Assembly: GCA_027489965.1 (NCBI GenBank)
Contig: JAIXZA010000054.1
Coordinates: 1-53,553, forward strand
DNA from: Verrucomicrobiaceae bacterium
GTDB taxonomy: Bacteria; Verrucomicrobiota; Verrucomicrobiia; Verrucomicrobiales; Verrucomicrobiaceae
Length of the DNA: 53,553 nt
Reading direction: 5' to 3'
A model generated the notes under the pieces. That model saw nothing but the letters and a program-made list of their open reading frames with translations. It made no database searches and was not told the origin of the DNA. The translations under genes and the position numbers were made by a program. This document shows positions 8,573 through 18,000 of the stretch, piece by piece. Numbering within the stretch: position 1 is the stretch's first letter; each line of letters starts with the position of its first letter.

Positions 8573-9094
8573 TTGCCGTTGGTTAGCGATGAGACCGGAG
8601 AGCATGAGGTGCGTTTTCGTGACTCAGACCGCCGAGTGATCAAGCGTACTTGGGCAGGTACCTTTGGCATGGTGCCGGTTTGGCAAGAGGGCACTTGGAG
8701 GCCTGGGTTTGCTACTCCTCTGGAGTATATTTGCCGATTCGTCATGCATAATGCACTGTTTAATGATGATGTTCGATTGGAGGGCATCATTATTTCTGAA
8801 AAGCCAAGCAATCTCGTCGGAGCCATACCTGGAGGAGTATCGATGGTTATATCTCAGCGTTGGCTGGTCGCCGGTGATCCAGAGGCACCTCATCCCACGG
8901 AGAATGACATTTCCATTTACATGAATGAGCGTGGTTTTTCAGCGATTCCAGATTCGTTTTTCGGGTGGTTCAATGAAAGCACCACGCTGCTTCTGTTAGA
9001 TGCTAAGCCTGACAATTTCATCAAAACTGCTGAAGGCATCCTGCCTTTTGATGTGATGCTGATGAGGCTAGGGGAAGATGAGCTAGAGAAGTAA
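8573..9094 (+). CDS. polyvalent-type protein of unknown function, start uncertain
   Basis: The 173 residues from a TTG at 8573 include EHEVRFRDSDRRVIKRTWAG, LEYICRFVMHNALFNDDVR, LEGIIIS and MVISQRWLVAG, resembling kinase-like polyvalent-protein domains of phage and plasmid large proteins. The same frame is open upstream to 8360 and continues protein-like sequence: EGHRYSEGFGEAAEALAG, then VQRLIAWAKASQRLIAEADF. No ATG or GTG exists in that frame. The ATG at 8385 opens a different frame that stops after 54 codons. Either translation starts at a rare codon or the 5' end carries a frameshift, so the true gene probably covers about 8363-9094. No catalytic residues could be assigned. Confidence 0.7.
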   Translation: MPLVSDETGEHEVRFRDSDRRVIKRTWAGTFGMVPVWQEGTWRPGFATPLEYICRFVMHNALFNDDVRLEGIIISEKPSNLVGAIPGGVSMVISQRWLVAGDPEAPHPTENDISIYMNERGFSAIPDSFFGWFNESTTLLLLDAKPDNFIKTAEGILPFDVMLMRLGEDELEK

Positions 9095-9102
9095 CGGAAG
9101 GC

Positions 9103-10359
9103 TCACATCCCTCTCGGCGACATGCTATACAGGCCGAGAGTGGCCTCGTAGGCATCGGCTGCGGCCATGCGTTTGACTTCATGGCCAGCGCCCCAGGAGT
9201 CGGTGAAGATGATCTGGTTTTTGGCGCTGTTATAGCCGATCATCATGCGCATGTGACCACCGCTGATTTGGCCGCCACCAGAGGTGAGCGGCGGTTCTTC
9301 TGGGAACTTACCCAGGCCTAGAGCCCAGAGCAAAGGTACTCCTTTATCCGCATGGTCGCGGATGATGGTGGCGAACTCTTTGAGTGAGACTCGACGCTTG
9401 CCTTTATTGTCGTAATAGATCTCGGGATTGATGAGCGGTTTGAAGGAGACGCCAAATTTCTGATCCACCTTGGCCAAGCTTTTTTGCATCACCATGGCGT
9501 TGGCACCTTTTTCGACATCCACATTGAGAAGCTGAGCGATCTCGTGCTGGTCACAGGGGATGCGCATGTACTCTAGCAGGCGCTGGCAGCTGGCGGCTAC
9601 GCAGTAGCCCTTGGCCCCTTGATCGACCATGGGAACGCCTGAGATGAAGACATCTCCAGTTGCTGTTTTGGTGACGTTTTTTTGCAGGGACATGCGCTGT
9701 ACACCCATGGCCATTTTCCCCATCGACCAGTCGGCCTGATCCGGGGCTGCTAGCTTCAGACGCAGAAACTCGGGCTGGGTGATCTGGCCGCCGACTTGGT
9801 AATCATTGTGCTCGAGAATAGCGATGCCTGAGGGCGTGGTCCAGACCCATGACACGACCTTCACGGCGGCGTTGCCGGTCATGAATTGTTTCTTTGGGGC
9901 CACCTTCAAATGAGCGCCTAAGCTCTGCCCTGCCTTGCGAAAAATGGCATCAAATTCCTGCATGGAGATCTTCCCTGAATCTCCGCGATTGTAGATCGAC
10001 AGCGTGGCGCGTGCGCATTTGCCTTGGATAAATTCCACGATCGCTTCTTCAATCTTCATCTGCCCTTGGAAGATCGTCAGTGCCGTCTGCACATTGCTGA
10101 ACATGTGGCGTGAAAAGCGTGCGCGGTCCTTGGTGGCTGTCAGCCAATCAAACTGAGGATTGTTGTTTTCCTTTTCTATGTGGGGCACAAAGAGTGTTTC
10201 AAACTTTTCCGAGCTAGTGCTCCAGATGCTGGCGAAATCGAGCAGCGGATCCAGATCCGCTTTCAGGATGGGCAGCGTTCTCTGATTTTCCTGTCCTAGA
10301 GCGACTGAGGCCGATGTAATGCAAAGGATCAAGGCTCTCCAGGTGCGGATGAAATTCAT
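9103..10359 (-). CDS. exported C39-like cysteine peptidase domain protein
   Basis: A 418-residue protein with a signal peptide (MNFIRTWRALILCITSASVALG). The C-terminal half shows a papain-fold C39-type triad: the cysteine in VDQGAKGYCVAASCQRLLEY, the histidine in GGHMRMMIGYN and the aspartate/asparagine position in IIFTDSWGAGHE. The N-terminal 200 residues are not recognised. C39-like domains outside bacteriocin transporters are usually secreted peptidases of unknown substrate. It ends eight bases beyond the convergent upstream gene stop at 9094. Confidence 0.8.
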   Translation of the reverse strand: MNFIRTWRALILCITSASVALGQENQRTLPILKADLDPLLDFASIWSTSSEKFETLFVPHIEKENNNPQFDWLTATKDRARFSRHMFSNVQTALTIFQGQMKIEEAIVEFIQGKCARATLSIYNRGDSGKISMQEFDAIFRKAGQSLGAHLKVAPKKQFMTGNAAVKVVSWVWTTPSGIAILEHNDYQVGGQITQPEFLRLKLAAPDQADWSMGKMAMGVQRMSLQKNVTKTATGDVFISGVPMVDQGAKGYCVAASCQRLLEYMRIPCDQHEIAQLLNVDVEKGANAMVMQKSLAKVDQKFGVSFKPLINPEIYYDNKGKRRVSLKEFATIIRDHADKGVPLLWALGLGKFPEEPPLTSGGGQISGGHMRMMIGYNSAKNQIIFTDSWGAGHEVKRMAAADAYEATLGLYSMSPRGM

Positions 10360-10419
10360 GTCCTTTAATTACCCTGTTTTGGGGTCTCGGGTCAATGCTG
10401 TGCGAAAGAAAACTTTGGG

Positions 10420-11658
10420 TTAAGTTTTAAGGCTCTCGTTTTCAGGGCTTTTTGTTATCCATAGGCACTTCATGGCTATCACGCCTAGCCAGGGAGCCAG
10501 GCCAGCGAGGACTAGACCGATGTCATAAGAGCCGGTGGTATCCGCCAGCCAACCAAATGCCTTATGCAAAGGCGATGTCACCGCCCAGACCCACATGCTA
10601 AGCAGGCCCGTGAGCCGTCCGACATGATGTGAAGAAAGTTCCTGCACAAAGCTGTAGTAGCAGGGAAACAAAGCCAGGGCTCCAGCTCCGATGATCAACA
10701 GCACGCCGAGTAGTAACCAGCCCTTGCTTAAAAAGGGAATCAGCAGGCTCAGAGATGTGAGCAGGCAGGCCCCTGCATACACCCAACGGCGTGATTGATG
10801 CGGATTCATCGACCGCTTTTTCATGAGCCAAAGAGAAATCACCCCCGCCAGGAAGCAGCCGACATCGGTCGAGATGAAGTAGAGCGAGTTAAAATCCAGG
10901 GCTGCTGCCTCCTCATACCCACGACCCGTTTGCAAAAACTTCATCAACCACACCCGATACATGTGCCACACCGTCTGTGTGCCGGTGATCAGTAGGGCGA
11001 GTGCCCAAAAGTTCCGGCTCAGCACCAGCGTGCTCAGAGCTGTCTTTGGTGAATCTTTTTGGCTCTCCGTGGTGATTTCCAAATCGCGCGGTCTCAGCAG
11101 GCATAGCCAAATCAACACCCATAGAAGTCCCGCAGCGCCGACGACGACAAAGGCAGATCTCCAAGAACCGACGTCATTTGTCATCAGCATTTTCATCACC
11201 TGAGGAGTGATCACGGCACCGATGGAGGCGCCACTTTGCAAAATGCTGTTTCCCATGGTGCGGTCCTTCTCATTGAGCAGAGCAAAGGTCGTTTTAAGTG
11301 CACAGGGCCAGTGACCTGCCTCGAAAAACCCCAGCAGCATCCGGCAGATGAGCAGGCCACTGTAATCCGTCGTCCAGCCAGACATCATGCCCATCACCGA
11401 CCAGCCCGCTAGCACGCAGGGATAAAGCCAGTAAATGCGGAAGCGATCGGCCATGAAACCAAAGACGAGTGATCCCAGGGCGAATGCCCAGCCAAAGGCC
11501 AGCTCAAGATTGCCATATTGTTGTTCAGTTAGCCCGAACTCCTGCGTCACTCTCACCGATGCATTGGCCAGCGTCACACGATCCATGTAGTTGATCGTTG
11601 TTGCTAGGAGCAGCAGCCCCGTGATCCACCATTTCCAAGATGAAGAGCGTTGAGTCAT
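10420..11658 (-). CDS. MFS transporter, anion:cation symporter type
   Basis: The 412-residue protein has about 12 hydrophobic segments and an N-terminal TINYMDRVTLANASVRVTQE. This NYxDR-type motif in TM1 and the GxxxDRFRIYW loop after TM2 (FGFMADRFRIYW) are typical of the ACS family (ExuT, GudP, phthalate permease-like). Family members import sugar acids or other organic anions with protons or sodium. The neighbouring creatininase-family gene on the same strand may act on the imported compound; the pairing is inferred from order only. Confidence 0.9.
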   Translation of the reverse strand: MTQRSSSWKWWITGLLLLATTINYMDRVTLANASVRVTQEFGLTEQQYGNLELAFGWAFALGSLVFGFMADRFRIYWLYPCVLAGWSVMGMMSGWTTDYSGLLICRMLLGFFEAGHWPCALKTTFALLNEKDRTMGNSILQSGASIGAVITPQVMKMLMTNDVGSWRSAFVVVGAAGLLWVLIWLCLLRPRDLEITTESQKDSPKTALSTLVLSRNFWALALLITGTQTVWHMYRVWLMKFLQTGRGYEEAAALDFNSLYFISTDVGCFLAGVISLWLMKKRSMNPHQSRRWVYAGACLLTSLSLLIPFLSKGWLLLGVLLIIGAGALALFPCYYSFVQELSSHHVGRLTGLLSMWVWAVTSPLHKAFGWLADTTGSYDIGLVLAGLAPWLGVIAMKCLWITKSPENESLKT

Positions 11659-11746
11659 GGTGTGTTTCTAAAGTGCCAAGCAATACGGAAGTTTAGCAAT
11701 CGTGCCTTGATTGTGATTTGGATTGAGCGGTTCGTTATTCCTAGCT

Positions 11747-12505
11747 TCATCCTTCCCAGCTTTCACCGTCCCACGCAATCATTCGGCGCAGCATGGCCAC
11801 ACTGCCAGTCGTGAAGGTTTGGAAGAGAGCTTCACCTTTTTCAGCGCTGGCCGTGCGGGGATCGCCGACATGGCCTGACTGACTGCGGTCGGTCATGATC
11901 CAACCACGTGAGGCTGGCTCGAATGGATTGCCAAACGGCACTTCATCCACGGCAGTTTGGTCTTTGACCAAATGAGGTGCCAATCGCAGAACCATCGACG
12001 TTTCCCACTCGCAGGCATGGCCCATGACCTGCTGTTTCAGATCGGGGTGGGAACTGGCAGGATCGGCGCAGAGATTCCAGTAAGTGGCAAAGAGTAGCAG
12101 AAGATCCTGCCGCTTCCGGTATCGCTGGCGTATCTCAAAGACGGCCTGTTTTCCCGGTGTATCATTGCCGCCATGGCCATTAAGAATGATCAGGCGTTTG
12201 AAACCGTGGCCGATGAAGTTTTCCAGCATGCCGCAGAGCAGATCCAAATACACACGAGGCTCTGCCGACATCGTCCCTGGAAACTCCAAATGATGGTGAG
12301 AGTTCCCCAACCATTGCAGCGGTGCAAACAGCACTTCTTCCCGTAATTCCAGCTCCGCCCGCCGAGCGATCTCCCCCATGAGCATTGAGTCCGTGAAAAG
12401 CGGCATGTGGGGCCCATGTTGCTCCAGCGCCGCCACTGGAAACACCACCGGCATGTCTTTGTTCAAAGTAGCCACATCAGCCCAGGTCAAGTCAGCAAGT
12501 AACAT
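11747..12505 (-). CDS. creatininase family protein
   Basis: The 252-residue protein carries the creatininase metal-binding pattern: VFPVAALEQHGPHMPLFTDS (residues 21-40) with E, H and D ligands, and LNGHGGNDTPGKQAVF near residues 110-125. The family includes creatinine amidohydrolase, 3-dehydro-scyllo-inosose hydrolase and mycofactocin-system peptidase MftE. No mycofactocin genes are nearby, so a generic amidohydrolase role, perhaps linked to the adjacent MFS permease, is the best statement. It is divergent from nuoB. Confidence 0.88.
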   Translation of the reverse strand: MLLADLTWADVATLNKDMPVVFPVAALEQHGPHMPLFTDSMLMGEIARRAELELREEVLFAPLQWLGNSHHHLEFPGTMSAEPRVYLDLLCGMLENFIGHGFKRLIILNGHGGNDTPGKQAVFEIRQRYRKRQDLLLLFATYWNLCADPASSHPDLKQQVMGHACEWETSMVLRLAPHLVKDQTAVDEVPFGNPFEPASRGWIMTDRSQSGHVGDPRTASAEKGEALFQTFTTGSVAMLRRMIAWDGESWEG

Positions 12506-12693
12506 GACCTATCAACGCCACCTATTGGCTCCAGCTTTCCCACGAAATGCTTTCACGCTCAAGTCATAGCCTGCCGGAACAGACTGGGGACGGTGGCACT
12601 TTTTGAGGATGGGCTTGTGAAAACTTTCACAAAGGGGTTGCCGCTCGCGGATGGGGGGCGTAACTCTGCGACACACTTTACTGCCTGCATACC

Positions 12694-13224
12694 ATGGTCG
12701 CCCCAGCTGAATCACTCGCCACATACGACTCGAAGATCGAGGGAAACATCGTTTTCACCAAGCTGGATAGCGCCATCAACTGGATGCGCAAAAACTCCCT
12801 CTGGCCAATGCCGATGGGATTGGCCTGCTGCGCCATCGAGATGATGGCCTCCGCCTGTAGCCGCTATGATCTGAGCCGTTTCGGCATGGAGGTCATGCGT
12901 TTCTCCCCACGTCAGGCAGATGTGATGATCGTCGCGGGAACCGTCACTTATAAAATGGCCCTGGCCGTGAAGCGTGTCTGGGATCAGATGCCTGAGCCCA
13001 AATGGTGCATCGCCATGGGTGCCTGCGCCAGCAGCGGCGGCATGTATCGCAGTTACGCCGTGCTTCAGGGGATCGATCACCTGATTCCTGTGGATGTGTA
13101 CATCTCCGGCTGCCCTCCGCGCCCAGAGGCTCTTTTGGAAGGCCTCATGCGTCTGCAACGGAAGATCGAAGGTGAGCACTCCTTCACCGAGCAGAAGCAG
13201 GAATTGATCAACGAACTCTCTTAA
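12694..13224 (+). CDS. nuoB: NADH-quinone oxidoreductase subunit B
   Basis: The 176-residue protein is a typical NuoB/PSST subunit that holds Fe-S cluster N2 and lies at the quinone site. The ligand motif [11 protein letters not shown] (two adjacent cysteines), the third cysteine in [11 protein letters not shown] and the fourth in [16 protein letters not shown] are all present. It is followed 20 bp later by nuoC. No nuoA is upstream (the neighbour is a divergent creatininase gene), so this is an isolated BC pair. Confidence 0.96.
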   Translation: MVAPAESLATYDSKIEGNIVFTKLDSAINWMRKNSLWPMPMGLACCAIEMMASACSRYDLSRFGMEVMRFSPRQADVMIVAGTVTYKMALAVKRVWDQMPEPKWCIAMGACASSGGMYRSYAVLQGIDHLIPVDVYISGCPPRPEALLEGLMRLQRKIEGEHSFTEQKQELINELS

Positions 13225-13244
13225 TTTTTAGCCCTTTCACTGCC

Positions 13245-13814
13245 ATGAACGCCGCCCAGATGGTCACCGTCTTGAAGGAAAAATTTGGAGCCGCCGTGCT
13301 CAGCACCGTCGAGTTTCGCGGTGAGCACACGCTGAATGTCACCCTCGCTGCTGCTAAGCCGATGCTGAAATACTGCAAAGACGAGCTAGCCTTTGATTAC
13401 CTCGTGGACATCTCCAGCCTTGATCAAATGGGCCAGGAGCCACGATTCGAGATGGTCTATGAACTCACCGGTTACAGCCATCACCAGCATCTGCGCATCA
13501 AAGCCCAGATCCCCGATGATGAAGAAGTGCCGACGGTGAGTGATGTCTGGCCAACCGCCAATTGGCATGAGCGTGAAATCTGGGACATGATGGGCATCAA
13601 GTTTGCCGGTCACCCCGATCTACGCCGCATCCTCATGTGGGAAGGCTACCCCTTCTTCCCCCTGCGGAAGGATTTTCCTCTCGCTGGTAAACCCAGCGAC
13701 ATGCCCGAAGTCGGCTTCACCGGCATTGCCCCCATGGCCGACGGCCCCTTCGTCACCAGCGCCGGTGCCGCTGATACTGTGGCCCGCGAGCCGCGGGCGA
13801 AGCGGGTGGAGTAA
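13245..13814 (+). CDS. nuoC: NADH-quinone oxidoreductase subunit C
   Basis: The 189-residue protein matches the 30-kDa complex I subunit. The signature WHEREIWDMMGIKFAGHPD followed by LRRILMWEGYPFFPLRKDFPL lies at about residues 105-150. NuoC belongs to the peripheral arm and contacts NuoB and NuoD. The usual next gene nuoD is missing here: after nuoC come 324 bp without a gene and then a helicase of accessory type, so the operon ends or has been interrupted. Confidence 0.95.
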   Translation: MNAAQMVTVLKEKFGAAVLSTVEFRGEHTLNVTLAAAKPMLKYCKDELAFDYLVDISSLDQMGQEPRFEMVYELTGYSHHQHLRIKAQIPDDEEVPTVSDVWPTANWHEREIWDMMGIKFAGHPDLRRILMWEGYPFFPLRKDFPLAGKPSDMPEVGFTGIAPMADGPFVTSAGAADTVAREPRAKRVE

Positions 13815-14138
13815 GATGCTGCAAGGTTAGCGGCCATTCTATTTTCCTACTTTCCATGGCAGGTTTAGGGAGGAGGCGATGAACTTCGGTATAAAGCAGA
13901 CATGCGGTTGAACGACCTTCTCCAGGTCTAATAGCTGAGGCTGTTTTTAGTTGGAATCCGCATATCGTACCATCTCACGACTTGGACTTCTGCCGACACA
14001 AGGTGAGCCGCGAGCCAACTTGCCGCAAGACAATGCTCGGGTTCTCTGCCGCAGCCGATGCTGTTCAGAGCCAACAGCTCTTAACAAAAAGCAAAAATGA
14101 TATGCTTGTCATGGATGTACTACTTGTAACCATAGTGC
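13815..14138. other. 324-bp gene-free junction between nuoC and the accessory region
   Basis: No convincing gene, hairpin terminator or tRNA was seen. A short frame from 13982 overlaps the helicase start and looks non-coding. This is the likely left boundary of the accessory region that runs to about 22979, and it may contain the helicase promoter. Confidence 0.5.
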
Positions 14139-16955
14139 ATGGCGCATCATCCCAGTACTTCAAAACTCCTCCAACAAGGGCTGTTCTCAGCGCTTTCATC
14201 GTTCAGCGAACTAGAAAATCGCATCATTACAAATTTACTGGACACCTACTCTCGCGGTATGGCTTTTGAGGTTTTTGCAACGGCTTACCTGAAAACGATA
14301 CGGCACCATGAAGTCGCTGAAATCTGGCCCGCAAATACAGCCCCGTCTGAACTCCTCAATAAACATGGCATAGCGTACTCAGATCATGGGGTTGACGGCG
14401 TCTGGGTTTCACCTTCCGGGGAGTTGAGTGCCTACCAGGTCAAGTTCAGAGCAAGCAGGCCAAATCTGAGCTGGAGTGGCGATAAGTTGAGCAACCTTTT
14501 CGGGCAAACCGACGGACCGGGTATTCGTCAGCGAGTCATTTTCACCAATTGCGACGGTTTTGCTGATGTGGTGAAACAGCGCAGAGACTATTTCTGCATT
14601 CGCGGTTCAGACCTGGATAGACTCGAGAGGAAAGACTTTGAAGCAATCGAGCGCTGGCTTAGAACGGCAGTCGTAACGTTGGAAAAGCGAGTGCCACGAG
14701 CGCATCAGGCCGAAGCGCTAGAAATTCTGATCCCGGCTTTCAAAACGTATGACCGCTTGTCTGCGATATTGGCATGTGGAACCGGCAAGACATTGCTGAC
14801 TCTTTGGGTGGCTGAGCGAATGGAGGCTAGGACAGTTCTGGTGCTTATGCCATCCCTGGCCTTGCTCCGCCAGACGCTTCACGAGTGGCTACGGTACACC
14901 TCGATATCATCGCTGGCCTACTACTGCATCTGCTCCGACCCTTCTGTGGCCAAAGACGCGGACATCATATCCACCAAACAACACGACCTGGATTTTGTCG
15001 TTTCAACCCAACCTGAGGGCTTGAGAGCATTTTTAGATTCCCCCTTCAACGGTGTAAAATGGGTGTTTTGCACTTATCAGTCGGCCGAAGTTGTTGGGAA
15101 GGCGATGAAGCCAGGGGAGCAATTCGAACTCGGCATCTTTGATGAAGCTCACAAAACTGCCGGCAGGGAAGGAAGAAAATTTCAGTTCGCCTTGGAGGAT
15201 GGAAACATAGCTGTTGCCAAGCGCCTTTTTGTAACCGCGACACCACGGCGATATAATCCCCATGAACGTGAAGATGGTGATTCGGCATTAGTTTGCTCGA
15301 TGGACAATGAGGCAATCTATGGTCCACAGGTTTTCAAGCTGCCATTTAGGCGGGCTGTCCAAGAAGGCATTATTTGCGGATACAAAGTGATCATTTCAAT
15401 AATTGATTCGATGATGGTCGATGAACACCAAATCCGTCACGGAACAGCACTGGTTGGCGAAGACGAGATTGTTGCAAAGCAAGTCGCAAATCAGATCGCG
15501 GTTCAGAATGCTGTTGAGAAGCACGGCATTCGCAAAGTCTTCACATTTCACAAAACTGTCCGCGAGGCCGAGTCATTTGTCTGTGATGGCCCAGAGGGAA
15601 TCAAAACACACCTGCCGGGCTTTCAGTGCTATCATGTAAGTGGCTCCATGCAGACCGCCTTGCGTGAACGAAATCTAAGGGATTTTGCTGCGTCTGAATG
15701 TGCGATTGTGTCCAACGCAAAATGCCTCACAGAAGGTGTTGATGTTCCATCTGTGGACATGGTGGCATTCTTGTCGCCAAAGCGTAGTGAGGTCGAAATT
15801 GTTCAGGCAGCTGGAAGAGCCATGAGATGGGCTGACGGCAAAACCACCGGATATATTCTCGTTCCAATTTTCCTGGATCGTCGTCACGATGAATCCATTG
15901 AAGATGCTGTCCAGCGGGCTGACTTCGGTGAGGTATGGGATGTCTTGGAGTCCCTCCAAGAACAGGATGAAGTCTTGGAAGGTATCATCAGAGACTATGG
16001 TGAGGCACAAGGGCGAGCTAAAGGCTTTGATGACACGCGGCTTAGTCAGTGCATCGAGTTTTCTGGAAACCCGATTGATCTTCCCGTTCTACGCAAAGCG
16101 GTCTCCACCAAGTGCCTGGACAGGTTGGTTTCTGGCTGGGATGTCTGGTATGGCAAACTTGCGGCTTACAAAGACCGATTTAAAGACTGTAATGTCAAAA
16201 CCCAGTGGGAAGAGGATCCCGAACTCGGGGCTTGGGTTAGTAGCCAACGCACTCGTTATTCAAAAGGGCTGCTCGCGAGAAGCAGAATAGACCGGCTGCA
16301 TGCGCTTGGCTTTGATTGGGATTATCAGCAAAACAAGACGGTCGACACTTGGATGCGGCGGTTTGAGGAGCTAAAGGCGTTCACTATCGAGAATGGCGGA
16401 AATCCAAATATCTCACGCTATCATCCAAATAAGTTGCTGGCGCATTGGGTTATGACTCAGCGCGGCAATCGAAAGAAGATGCGTTCATCAACCCCAGCAG
16501 ATGAATCATACATGACCTTGGAACAGGAGCGGCTCATGGAGGAGCTTAGCATTGACTGGAATCCGGCCGACGACGATTGGCAGCGAAAGTTTGCCGAAAT
16601 GCAAAAGTTTATTCAGGCTCACGGTCACAGTTACCCCAGTGAGGTTGAACCTATCAACACAACTCTTGATGGATGGGCCAGAAAGCAACGCTCGGATAAT
16701 GACGATGGCACGATTCTCACCGACAGGAAGGCTCAGCTCGATGGAATAGACTTTGAATGGATCAGCCCTGTGAAGCGCAAATGGTACAACAATCTCAACA
16801 AACTCAGAGCCTACTTCGAAAGATATCAGGATTCTGATGTGCCTAATAAATGGTCAGAAGACCCGCAGCTCGCGTCGTGGGTTTCACAGCAAAGGGCTAG
16901 AGGAAAAAAAAGGATGAGATCACCGAAGAGGAAATCCATTTGCTTGATGAGCTGA
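14139..16955 (+). CDS. restriction-nuclease-like/DEAD helicase with helicase-associated repeats (5' frame)
   Basis: The N-terminal ~150 residues look like a PD-(D/E)xK restriction-type nuclease: GVDGVWVSPSGELSAYQVKF gives the D...QxK pattern. A superfamily 2 helicase core follows, with Walker A CGTGKT near residue 212, Walker B FDEAHKT near 334 and motif VI QAAGRAMRWADGK near 556. From about residue 665 there are repeated helicase-associated domains of the form W..F..L..Y....D..V....WSEDPQLASWVSQQR. The frame breaks after an A8 tract at 16904-16911, and the repeats continue in the frame of the next entry. Such nuclease-helicase-HA proteins are found on mobile elements and in defence regions; its exact activity is unknown. 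Codon use and position suggest acquired DNA. Confidence 0.85.
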   Translation: MAHHPSTSKLLQQGLFSALSSFSELENRIITNLLDTYSRGMAFEVFATAYLKTIRHHEVAEIWPANTAPSELLNKHGIAYSDHGVDGVWVSPSGELSAYQVKFRASRPNLSWSGDKLSNLFGQTDGPGIRQRVIFTNCDGFADVVKQRRDYFCIRGSDLDRLERKDFEAIERWLRTAVVTLEKRVPRAHQAEALEILIPAFKTYDRLSAILACGTGKTLLTLWVAERMEARTVLVLMPSLALLRQTLHEWLRYTSISSLAYYCICSDPSVAKDADIISTKQHDLDFVVSTQPEGLRAFLDSPFNGVKWVFCTYQSAEVVGKAMKPGEQFELGIFDEAHKTAGREGRKFQFALEDGNIAVAKRLFVTATPRRYNPHEREDGDSALVCSMDNEAIYGPQVFKLPFRRAVQEGIICGYKVIISIIDSMMVDEHQIRHGTALVGEDEIVAKQVANQIAVQNAVEKHGIRKVFTFHKTVREAESFVCDGPEGIKTHLPGFQCYHVSGSMQTALRERNLRDFAASECAIVSNAKCLTEGVDVPSVDMVAFLSPKRSEVEIVQAAGRAMRWADGKTTGYILVPIFLDRRHDESIEDAVQRADFGEVWDVLESLQEQDEVLEGIIRDYGEAQGRAKGFDDTRLSQCIEFSGNPIDLPVLRKAVSTKCLDRLVSGWDVWYGKLAAYKDRFKDCNVKTQWEEDPELGAWVSSQRTRYSKGLLARSRIDRLHALGFDWDYQQNKTVDTWMRRFEELKAFTIENGGNPNISRYHPNKLLAHWVMTQRGNRKKMRSSTPADESYMTLEQERLMEELSIDWNPADDDWQRKFAEMQKFIQAHGHSYPSEVEPINTTLDGWARKQRSDNDDGTILTDRKAQLDGIDFEWISPVKRKWYNNLNKLRAYFERYQDSDVPNKWSEDPQLASWVSQQRARGKKRMRSPKRKSICLMS
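16904..16911 (+). other. A8 slippery tract joining the two helicase frames
   Basis: In the helicase frame the codons read GGA AAA AAA AGG, which contains the heptamer A AAA AAA. A -1 shift here gives AAA AAG GAT GAG ATC ACC and continues into the frame of 16940-17413, restoring ...KKDEITEEEIHLLDELKFTW. This could be programmed frameshifting, transcriptional slippage, a decaying mutation or a base-count error. Confidence 0.6.
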
Positions 16956-17413
16956 AGTTCACTTGGGCATCAAGGGAGCGCGGCACTTGGGAGGATAACA
17001 TTGCGCTGATTAAAGAATTCATTGCGAAGAACGGACACTGCGAAATATCAACGAACTATCCTGAAAACCCGAAGCTTGGCAGATTTGTGAATAATGTAAG
17101 AAGCCAAAAAAACAGAGGCACACTTCCCGCAGAGCGCATCGCAGAACTGGATCAACTCGGATTTTCTTGGGGAGCAAACTCGAAGGCTACCGTTTTAGTC
17201 GGCGATGTTGCTGTCAGTAGCGCTTGGAAGATGTGCTTCGACGAACTATGCGCTTATAAACAAAAGAATAACGGCGATTGTGATGTGCCGACCAAATACC
17301 CTGAGAACCCGAAGCTCGGCAACTGGATCAGTCAGCAGAGGCAAGAAAAGAAAAAAGGGACTCTTAAACCTGAGCGGGAGTCAATGCTCACAGGGATCGG
17401 GTTTCGATGGTAA
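16940..17413 (+). CDS. C-terminal helicase-associated repeats of the same protein (3' frame)
   Basis: The 157 residues hold two more helicase-associated repeats: W..NIALIKEFIAKNGHCEI with YPENPKLGRFVNNVRSQK, and W..CFDELCAYKQKNNGDCDV with YPENPKLGNWISQQRQEKKK. Each ends with a LGFSW/IGFRW motif, as in the upstream protein. The first repeat starts before the local ATG, so independent translation would give a partial domain. It is best read as the true C-terminus of the 14139 helicase, reached by the A8 tract. Confidence 0.7.
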   Translation: MLDELKFTWASRERGTWEDNIALIKEFIAKNGHCEISTNYPENPKLGRFVNNVRSQKNRGTLPAERIAELDQLGFSWGANSKATVLVGDVAVSSAWKMCFDELCAYKQKNNGDCDVPTKYPENPKLGNWISQQRQEKKKGTLKPERESMLTGIGFRW

Positions 17414-17495
17414 AAAACGGCGACGTTTAGTCAGCGGAAGAAACTGAAAAATGGCAGTGAAAAGTATATTTCCATTTTGTTGCCTATTATAGATC

Positions 17496-17972
17496 ATGTG
17501 GAAACCAACTTTGACATTCTGTACCTCTTGCGCATGCCATCAGCCTGAAGTGGCACAGGGGTACTCATTTTATCAGACGGGAAACCTTTTCGTCTCCGAT
17601 TATCAGATTCGAAAAAGTGGTGACCACACAACCGGAAGCTACTCCAAGACTGGCCCCAACGGCATTTTCTTGAACTTTCCTGGCTACGAGTTGCCCGTGC
17701 TTGTTGAAACTAGCAGAGAGAGCGGCTTCTATGAGTTAGAAGCCAATGGCTGCGTTAATGCATATTTCGATTTTGACTGCCCAATTGCTGACATTCAGCT
17801 TTCAGGCGTTGTTATTGGCAATACGAGACTGATGAAAACAGTTCTTTTGAATTATCCCGACAAAGCCCATCCGTATGGTGCTACGGGATGCCAGAGCCTC
17901 AAGGATCGTTGTGCTAGGTGTGGGGTTCTTCTCTTTGATCACACAAAGAAATCAACATTCACAATGTTCTGA
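17496..17972 (+). CDS. hypothetical Cys-containing protein
   Basis: A 158-residue soluble protein not recognised. It opens with CTSCACH (residues 9-15) and ends with CARCGVLLFDH (about 141-151). Two C..C pairs at the termini could form one zinc site. The middle is beta-rich with no signal peptide or membrane segment. It follows the helicase by about 80 bp on the same strand and may belong to the same accessory unit. Confidence 0.55.
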   Translation: MWKPTLTFCTSCACHQPEVAQGYSFYQTGNLFVSDYQIRKSGDHTTGSYSKTGPNGIFLNFPGYELPVLVETSRESGFYELEANGCVNAYFDFDCPIADIQLSGVVIGNTRLMKTVLLNYPDKAHPYGATGCQSLKDRCARCGVLLFDHTKKSTFTMF

Positions 17973-18000
17973 TAGAATGATACAGAAGCGTGGATGTTCG

